Shown: piece by piece, positions 56,701 to 64,000 of the stretch
How the letters are laid out: every line of letters begins with the position of its first letter
Position numbering within the stretch: the first letter of the stretch is position 1
Assembly (NCBI GenBank): GCA_007449985.2
Contig: VIIQ02000014.1
Span: forward strand, 1 to 64,000
Source: Desmodesmus armatus
Lineage: Eukaryota; Chlorophyta; Chlorophyceae; Sphaeropleales; Scenedesmaceae
Reading direction: 5' to 3'
DNA: 64,000 nucleotides
Translations under genes and position numbers: made by a program
Notes under the pieces: model-generated
Seen by the model: only the letters and a program-made list of their open reading frames with translations
Databases searched by the model: none
What the model was told of the DNA's origin: nothing

Positions 56701-59700
56701 CAGGTTTGTGAAGAAGTGGTTGGCACTGGGTGCATTGAGCATGCTTAGTAAAGACACGGGGCGCCTGTGCATGCGTCATGCCGTGATGTTTGCAGCTTGC
56801 CTGCCTGTGGCACACACCTCGAATTAAGCACAGTGTAGTCATGATGCCAAAGGTGTTCACAAGGCATCTGTGTGGGTGGTGCATGCTGCAGGTACACTGC
56901 TGTGGCTGCCAGTCGTATGACCGCCGCCTCTCTTGTCCACCCGTAAGCACGCAGGGTTTGACGCAGTTAACTGCTGCAGGGACATAGCAGGGACTAGTGC
57001 TTGGGGGATGTCACCCATTGGGGCAGCACAACTGAAAGTGATCGCCGCTGTTGCAGCTGGTCCGCTCAACAGACGCATGTTCGAGTGAGTCAAGCGGCAG
57101 CCGCTGAGCCCCGCTCGCACTTGGGTTTGCCGGCTGCATGCCGTGCTTCAAGGTGTTGCTGCTGCAGGTCTGTTTGCAGGAAGCGTGCCGTGGTAGCTGT
57201 GACTGCATAGTGTTGGTTGAGGCTGGTATAGATGATAATGGGGCTTGTAGAAACAGTCCCCTACCGCCAGGCAGTCCTTCCTTCTGTCCAGGGTGATGCT
57301 GTGGCTGTTACGGTTGCCTGGTGTTGCCCACCGCTGCTGCTGGTCACTTGTGGTGCTCTTGGACTCCACAAGCAGCACAAATGACCAGTGGCAGCGGCGA
57401 GCAACACAAATCTGTTGCAGCAGCCACAGCAACCCACCCTCTCTACAGACATAATGCAGCAGCACCACCTTATAGCAGCAGCACTGCAACCAAAACATCC
57501 ATCCAAAGACAGCCTCGATCACCAGCAGTGGTAGCCCACCGGCATTAGTGGAGAAGTCGCTCTTGCGCTGCCTGCTCGCTTGTGTGCGCGCAGGTGCACA
57601 GCCAGAAGGACCTCGCAGGGGAGAACCCCAAGTACAAGACACTGACGTGGCTGCAGTACCAAGACAAGTTGAAGAACCACCAAAAGATATATGCAGATGG
57701 CGATCTATGGTGAGCCACAGGGATGTTTGATGGGTGTGGCTGGGTTATGATTAGCTAGGCATCAATAGCAGGTGGCCATGCACTCCTATACAGCAAGGTT
57801 TGGTTTGGTTCGTTCTGCGCGTCATGGGTATTGTCCTCCTTACCGCGGCAACCCAGCTTGGTTGTGCTCAACCTGAGTAATGTCGCCTGCATTCCGGCAA
57901 CCCGGCTTGGGTAGAGTAGGCGCTCATGCATGTGTGCATCCTGCTGCTGTCATCGCGTGCACAGGGAGCGTGATGGCAGCCAAGAGTGAGTATTGCCGTG
58001 TTTCCCTGACAGTATGCCGTCCCTCGCCATGACAGATGCTGACGTAATGCAGCTACCAGTTGGCATCACGCCAACTGGTAGCTGCAATACACCAGCAACT
58101 GTCATGGCGAGGGATGATTCATGCATGCATCAGCACTTTCCGTTCCTACACTCCGGACGCCGCCGTGATGCCGTCCAGCGAGCAGGCCTGTCACCGATCC
58201 TGCTGCACAGGGAGCGTGAGGGAGACCTGCAACACATGGTTGACGACCTGCGTTCCGGGGCCTACTCGGCACTCATTTTGGACGCGCCCATTATGGAGTA
58301 TACGGCCGGCACGAACGAAGAATGCGACCTATTTCTGGTGGGCGACGTCTTCGAGTCGTTCTCCGTCGCGTTTGCCTTCCCACCAGCCTTCGACGACGCC
58401 ACCGTATTTGCGTTCTCCAAAGCCATCGTCAGCCTGCAGGTAGGTCGTCAGTAAGTGGGATGCTTCCCGCAATCAGATGTGCGGGCATGGGGCACGTCCT
58501 GGCAGGGAAGCATGGCTCGGGGTGCTGGACAAACTAACGTTGCAGCATGGGCAGGCTGTTGCTACAGTGCAAGCATTGTGCGTGTTGCCTCCCCATATGG
58601 ACACACCACCAATGCCTGGGTATGAAGGGACCGTCAAGATCGCTGTGATCTTGAGGAGTACTGTCACCCGAGGCAGCATTCACAAGCTGGTTCTGCATCT
58701 TACAGAGTCCGCCACTGCTCCTGCTGTCATTGCAACGAATGGTTCCTGCAGACTTACCAGGGTGCGCTGGACATGCTTGAGAATGTGTACATCAAAACAG
58801 GCGGTACGGACAAGTGCTTTGGCAGCGACTCTGGCGGGCATGGCAGCGGAGAGACGATCATGCTGGAGCAAGGTGAGCACAGATGGTTGCGCGCAGTCGC
58901 AGTGCAAGTTGCATGCACTCCTGACTGAAGCTGTGCTCACCAGCATATTATCCGTCCAACGGACTGCTGATTGGCACTTTGCAACACTCTGAGCATTCTG
59001 ACTAGCAAGTGCGGTGTGTTTTGACCCATCCCAACAAGCCCAACAATGGCAGCGCCTTTGACCAACGATGCTGACGTTGAAAGTGACATCAAAAGTGACG
59101 TCATGAGCGTTTGCTCTGTGCCAGTGCAGATGGCCCATGCAAGCCTATGCATGTACATGCACACGCACATGTGCTTGCTGCATCGGCTGTCAGCCTGACA
59201 AATCACTTTCACTAGAGTTCAGATTCTCTTTTGGGCAGCGTGAGGGTGCTCCTGTGGTTTCTGCACTTTAGTTGGCTGCTTAGGGATTTGCACTGACCCC
59301 AGCTATCCCGCGGTTGCGAACCTCCCCCTGCCGCTGCAGTGTCCGGCCTGTGGTACATCCTGTGCATCACGGTGGGGTTATGCATGGTGCTCACGCTCGC
59401 GCACAACATACGCAAGGACCCGCACAAGATGGCGAGGGTGCGTCGGCTCAGCAGCTTCATAGGATCCAGCGCGCGCCGCGGCACCCACGACAAGCAGGAC
59501 GCTCAGCAGGCTGCTGGCACCGACGCTGTCCAGAGCTTCTCGGCTCCCTCGGAGACACCGCTGGCCTCTGCTCTGCGGGATAAGCTCGACAAGCAGGAGG
59601 GAAAAGGCGGGGGTGCGCAGGAGCAGCAAGGTGCCAGGGCGCCCAGCACGCTGCGTGTGTTCCTCGGCACGCAGTCTGTCAACCGGCGGGTGTCGGACAG

Positions 59701-60263
59701 GTGGGCAGTATGGGATGGCGTGGGGTGTGTAGCTGGCTGTGGCGGCTCGGGTGCATATAAAACTTGTCGACCACTCAACCTCATGATGGTGTTCAGGCCA
59801 CTGCATCATCACCTAGCTGCCTCATTGCATGTGAGCCAATGCCCCCAACCTATTCCACGTCGGCCGTGACCCGCACGAAAGAGCAAGCCTTGTTGTCAGC
59901 TGCTCGGCATGCCCTGAGGCAAACAGACATCCTGCGCTCACTGTCGCGTGGCTGCTGTTGCCCTCCTGTGTGCCCTAGCACAGTCTTCAAGCAGACTTCA
60001 AGCTCACTGCATGCCTGCTGCAGCCTTGACTCGTGCATACGCATAGGACATACAGAGCACTACATGAGGCAGGACGACATGCCCAGTCGTGCTTTTTGGG
60101 AAGGGGTGCAAGTAGATGCTTACATTGCTGGGCAATACCATCGTTGTCTTTTTCTTGTGAGGTTGTGTGTATGTGTGTGTGATGTGCCTGCAGTGAGGAG
60201 GAGAGTGAGTCTCCTAGCAGTCCCAAGAAGCTCCCTCGGCTTTCTCAACTGGGCAATCACTGA
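53716..60263 (+). CDS. GLR-C: ionotropic glutamate-receptor-like channel, one doubtful junction
   Basis: Exons: 53716-54016, 54107-54144, 54625-54727, 55001-55140, 55478-55586, 55956-56047, 56440-56480, 56892-56942, (57055-57082?), 57594-57709, 58211-58439, 58752-58872, 59340-59700, 60194-60263. The plan is as in GLR-B: signal peptide, S1 (PYLVCVSSW), M1, pore loop, M3 (MYTAVAASRMTAASLV), S2 (LILDAPIMEY, CDLFLVGDVF), M4 (SGLWYILCITVG) and a different tail ending EEESESPSSPKKL. Exon 3 ends in a GC donor (GCAAGG). Exon 8 has lost one G beside its donor compared with GLR-A and GLR-B, which puts it out of phase with the next conserved exon. A 28-nt exon at 57055 would restore phase (599 residues), but this is speculative. 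GLR-C lacks the intron between exons 9 and 10. Confidence 0.75.
57289..57441. repeat. Long hairpin in a GLR-C intron
   Basis: Two arms of about 70 bases, meeting near 57366, are reverse complements with scattered mismatches; open frames on the two strands give similar peptides, which is how the palindrome first shows. It lies just upstream of the exon starting at 57594. A foldback element or small-RNA precursor is possible. Confidence 0.75.
57961..57990 (+). repeat. Ghost of the GLR-C exon 11 acceptor
   Basis: CACAG followed by GGAGCGTGATGG repeats the acceptor and first codons of the exon starting at 58211 (CACAG, GGAGCGTGAGGG), then soon reaches GTGAGT. It is the same kind of exon-end copy as in the cullin gene. 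Confidence 0.6.
58020..58114. repeat. Near-perfect hairpin in a GLR-C intron
   Basis: Arms of about 45 bases (TCCCTCGCCATGACAG and GCAGCTACCAGTTGGC on the left, their complements on the right) flank a 5-base loop at 58065-58069. Only the middle third of the stem has mismatches. The size and pairing are those of a plant or algal microRNA precursor, but no expression can be inferred. Confidence 0.85.
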
Positions 60264-63150
60264 GTCCTCCAGTGGAGTCCAACTGAAGTCCTTGGCAGCC
60301 CCTAGTCAACCAACCCCGTGTGGCAGCTGGCCAAGGTTGGGTGCAAGCTGGGCAGTGCTCATACTCCCACTATCTACCTGATGATGGAAGTCACCGCCAC
60401 TGCTGCTGCTGCTGCTGCTGCATGCGGGTGCTGCAATGGGCTGCATCAGCAGCGTGTGCGGCATCGCATGCATGCAATAGTTGCGGTGTTGTGAGCATGC
60501 GCAGGCGTCCTGCGCGAGGATGCTGTGAGTCCTGCAATCACCTTGTATTGCCTTGACGCAGGGGGTGAAGGATGTTGTTGCATGGGCGGGGAGGCTGTGC
60601 CTACTGGGGTGGCGCTGATTGGGATCCGTGCGCAGCACTGCTGTGCTGTATGCATGTGTGGGAGTGTCTGGTCGCATGGGTGGTTGCTTGGTTTGCAGGC
60701 TTGAGATGGGCTTCTGGGAGTCGTACAGGGGGAGGTGCGGGCGTTGGGGTTGCTGGTTGACTTGGGTTACCTTTGCACTGCAATTGTGTTCCTGCGGCAT
60801 GGTGACGCCATCTGTCACAGCAGTAGGCGTGAGGGCTGCTGCATTGCCTGACAGTTGCGGCACCACCAGCAGCACTCCGTGGTTGCCTGGCTTGGCTGAG
60901 GGTGCGACATGAGCTGGCCTTGCTTTTGTGGGCCTGTACTGGCCCACAATGACCAAGGCTGCAGCAGCAGCATGCAATGGCAGTGTCGCTTATATGAGTG
61001 CAGGCAGTAGCAGCGTACCTTGAGTTGAGTCTTGCCACCTTTCTTGCCATGTCCAGCTGACACAAGGTTGCCTTGGTGTGCATGTCAGGCGGTAGCGCTG
61101 TGTCTGCTGCAGTGTCAGAGGTTCTGATGTGATGCGTCCACAGGTGTAGCAGTAGTGATAGTGACGCGCAGCCCTAGGGTTGGGCTGCTGGTTGTGGTGT
61201 GATTCAATCAGGTGACTCCTGGGGTGCATCACCAGCTGTCAACCTGTCACGTCTCCAGCCCACAGTGCGTGTGCGTGTGCAGATTGTCTTGCCGATTACG
61301 ATGTATGTGTGTGTTGAGACCCTTGAAGGCTTGGCCACAACTTGTGAGTTCCTTGAAGAGTTGCAGTCGTGTAGTGCAGGCTATCAGCAGCTGCCTGCAC
61401 CTGCCTGCACAGTCATGTAGGCCTTTGTTTTGTCTGTGTGACTGATGCAGGAGGCTCTAAGAGGTCGTCAGCCCAGTGCCCGGGCCGCTTGTCGTCTGTA
61501 GTTGCAGCACGCAGCTCACGCAGCTGCTGTGAGTCTTGTGGTGAGGATGCTGCTCTCCCGCTGTCAGTGGAATGCAACTGTGCGCGTGGTGCTTGCACAA
61601 AAGGTGCAACTTGCCAGTCGATGCATCAGTGCAGGCTGCAAAGCCTTTGCTGGTGTCAACACCAACGTTGGTTTGGCTGAGCGGTTATGAGGTGATTGCG
61701 ATGACCGGCGGAGTCAGAAGCAGAGCACGGCTGCTGCCGGTCATCGGTATGGGGCATTTGCCATAGTGGCTGTGCTGGTGTTGTGCGTGGCAGCCACGTG
61801 CTGCTTCATGAGCACATGCCAGTGCTTGTGTGTTTTGAAGTCCGGTGTGCGCACTTTCATACTGACTGACTGAGTGGTTGACTGACTGCAACTCAATATT
61901 GTGGTACGTTGACGGCACTGCACTACAGCAGCACTGCACTGCAATGGAGGGGGGCATCTGAATGCCAGATCTGTCACGGCTCATCTGCAGTTCTGTTTAT
62001 TGAAGGCTAGCTTAGCATGAGGCAGGGCGGGCCTGGCTGCCGTTTTTGGTGCAGCCTTGCTCCTGGGTCAGCTCTTCAGCAGGGCCGGTGCCTGCAATTT
62101 GACCAGGCGTTGGCTGACAATCATAGTGTGCGGCCTTGCCTGTGCGCAATCACTACGCATTTACTGGCTGGCAGCCACCTGCTGTAGCCGGGCATGCTGT
62201 TTGTGTTGACAGGTTGGACACAGGGCCGCTTGATGCACCCCCTTGAGTACTTGAGTGTGATTGTTCATGACACAACACTTCGAGGTCTCACATGCATCCA
62301 AATGAGCTTCCATGGTGTTGTGGCTACCACCGGCGAGGTGTCGTGGTGTCTTACAGATGGCCACAATTGACTCGGCAGAAATCTCGCGTGTGTGTGCGTG
62401 TGTGTGTGTGGGGGGGGGGGGGGGGTTGATCTGTCATGCTGTGTATGCGAGGCCGTCGGTTATCTGACACTCAATCTTCCCAAGCGTGTGTGTGGATTTT
62501 GTTGGCAAGGGGGATCTGTCATGTCTGATGCGAGGCCTTGTCCAGCCTGGGCTGTCGGCTATCTGACAGTCAATCTTCCCAAGTATGTGTGTGGATGTTG
62601 TTCGCAGGGGGGTCTGTCATGTTTTGCTTGTGAGGCTGTCGGCTATCTGACAGTCAGTCTTCCTAAGCTGCCGTCTACACACTTCACCCCCAGCTGATAA
62701 CATCCCTTGTCACGTGTCCGCACCACTTTTGGCATGTGTCGCAGCAAACCTCACAATGGTATGGATGTCCTTTAGGAAGCACTCAACGGTTTCGACGGAG
62801 TCTTGTAGGTGTGCACACACCTGTGCTGGGAGAGCCATGCATAGCACACATAGCATGCGTGTAGTGTTGCAGTGGGGTTATCTGCATCTATACGGTGGAT
62901 ACACGGTGTTGCCTGACACTGGTAACATACTGCGCTGCTACATGTGCATGTTGGTACAGCATGACGACGGAGGCGGGGTGCATGTGAACCTCCAGGTGTG
63001 TGCACACCTGGTGCTTGTGTGAATCAACATTGTCCCAGCCAGCTGTCAAAAGCTCATGCTGTCACTTGGCCCTGGGCTATGCAGCGCACAGGTTGCTCCC
63101 ATCCACAGAGTGTCTGTGTCTGCTGCTTCCTTCTTTAATGATGATTGTAA
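60264..63150 (+). other. Probable long 3' UTR of GLR-C
   Basis: T/G-rich on the plus strand throughout, with no supportable coding region. A TGTAA at 63146-63150 lies near where the bias changes sign, so the transcript may run almost to the convergent eIF3g-like gene. Confidence 0.45.
62424..62690 (+). repeat. Three tandem units in the GLR-C 3' side
   Basis: Three copies of a unit of about 75-110 bases containing ATCTGTCATG, GCGAGGC, CGGCTATCTGACAGTCAATC and TTCCCAAG-GTGTGTGTGGATG. They are diverged by substitutions and one insertion. Confidence 0.85.
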
Positions 63151-63276
63151 GCCTGAGTCGGGAGGGGGTGGGCATGCAAGAAAGTTCTGGACGCCATCAC
63201 AAGAAAGTTGCGCTGTATGCCCCCCACGACCCAACCAGTGCTTGGAGCAGGACCGCCAAACTCCTAACCCAACTGT

Positions 63277-63723
63277 TTACAGCATCGAGACACACACTCA
63301 CACAACCCCTGAACCGTAAACACATCACACATGGGCAGCTGCGCCAACGTGAAACCCAGTGTCACGTGCAGCTGGCACACGTCAACAGACGTCTGTTGAC
63401 GCTGAAACCCAGTATCAGGACTGCAATACAGTGCTGTACTGCTGCTGCTGCAACTCCCATCCCCAAGCATCCCAAACTCCAATCATGGCATGATGGCCCG
63501 CCCAGTAGCTGCGCTTCCGACCAGCAAAGGCTAAAAACCAACAACCGCAGCACTGGCCCTGCTGCTCCGCAGGTCGTATCGCTGCGACAGGTACAGCAGT
63601 ACCATGCAGTGACACTACAGCATATGCAGCATCATGGCGTGCGAAAGCAAGCATACCGGCCACAAGCCGGCTGCTGCTGCCGCTGCTGCTCAGCACCCTG
63701 TACTGACAGGCTGCCGCTGCTGC
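63277..63723 (-). other. Probable 3' UTR of the eIF3g-like gene
   Basis: A/C-rich on the plus strand, so T/G-rich on the sense strand of the minus-strand gene. TTACA at 63277-63281 gives TGTAA on the minus strand, a possible poly(A) signal about 440 bases after the stop. Confidence 0.45.
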
Positions 63724-63823
63724 TTAGGTCCTCTCAGCGCGTGGCGCCGCCCACTCCACATGCAGGATGAGGTTGTCGTAGCCATAACCGTCCAGGGTGC
63801 GGATGGCACGCTCCGCATCGTCC
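63724..63823 (-). CDS. eIF3 subunit g-like protein, last exon (RRM end)
   Basis: After a GTCGCAG acceptor the exon reads DDAERAIRTLDGYGYDNLIL, then HVEWAAPR and a stop. This is the end of an RNA-recognition motif in the form characteristic of translation initiation factor 3 subunit g (GYGYDNLIL followed by VEWA and the C-terminus). eIF3g is a core eIF3 subunit that contacts RNA and supports scanning and reinitiation. Only this terminal exon is inside the window; the next upstream exon probably ends at about 63998-64000, where GTGAGC follows on the minus strand. The gene converges on GLR-C. Confidence 0.75.
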
Positions 63824-64000
63824 CTGCGACACATCGACAGCAGGTGTGCAAGCACCATGAACATGAATTTCCAGAGGCAATCCATGCACATGCACCTGTT
63901 GTCCATGGTGTGAAGGGGTCGACTCCTCTGCTGTTTGGTCCGGGTGCCATGTACCTTTTGCCCAACCCAACTGCTGGGGAGCTGAGGTGATGCTCACCCA

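Noticed and set aside
57961..57991. Small exon of GLR-C between 57709 and 58211
   Set aside because: It would shift the frame relative to exon 11, and it looks like a ghost of the exon 11 acceptor.
59701..59869. Read-through C-terminus of GLR-C after VSDR
   Set aside because: A good donor at 59701 and an acceptor before 60194 give a phase-matched last exon with an acidic Ser-rich tail; the read-through sequence is low quality.

Overview
This window looks like nuclear DNA of a green alga (Chlorophyta, probably Chlorophyceae). The reasons are many short exons with long introns, CAG/CTG-rich coding sequence, a plant-type cullin-1, a very T/G-rich sense strand downstream of stop codons, and TGTAA motifs of the kind chlorophytes use as poly(A) signals. 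Species and order are inference. No prokaryotic operons, rRNA genes, convincing tRNA genes or CRISPR arrays were seen.

Layout. (1) At 222-10238, minus strand, lies a Ty3/Gypsy-type retroelement: gag with two zinc knuckles, an aspartic-protease-like motif, two hydrophobic segments, RT and RNase H, then a full-length cytosine-C5 DNA methyltransferase between RNase H and integrase, then integrase with H2C2 finger, and a tail with a decayed PHD-like finger and a YEDGD (Tudor/chromo-like) module. The frames are broken in several places and no LTRs were identified. (2) At 11599-12816, plus strand, is a protein with two tandem SpoVS-like (Alba superfamily) domains, followed by about 4 kb of T/G-rich non-coding sequence. 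(3) At 17276-29795, plus strand, is a complete 19-exon cullin-1 gene whose predicted 743-residue product matches the length of plant CUL1. Its introns are full of partial copies of its own exons, each with splice-site-like ends. (4) At 31297-31573 is a short MITE with 3-bp TTA target duplications and about 24-bp terminal inverted repeats (Tourist/PIF-Harbinger style). (5) At 32027-32884, minus strand, is a secreted protein with two six-cysteine modules. (6) At 36457-60263 is a cluster of three ionotropic glutamate-receptor-like channel genes. GLR-A and GLR-B are tandem, minus-strand products of a roughly 10-kb segmental duplication; GLR-C is head-to-head with GLR-B. Only GLR-B reads through intact (14 exons, 619 residues). 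GLR-A has a 1-bp deletion that removes M4, and GLR-C has lost one G at an exon 8 splice donor. (7) At the right edge, minus strand, is the last exon of an eIF3g-like translation factor (RRM end).

Themes. The retroelement couples a chromatin mark writer (C5 methyltransferase) with probable chromatin reader modules in one polyprotein. The cullin and channel genes share a second unusual feature: repeated local duplication of exon ends together with their splice junctions, producing arrays of ghost exons. Three of those in CUL1 could be spliced in without breaking the reading frame. Exon coordinates were placed by eye from GT-AG junctions, phase and homology; the exon sums of CUL1 (2232 nt) and GLR-B (1860 nt) both come out as intact multiples of three.
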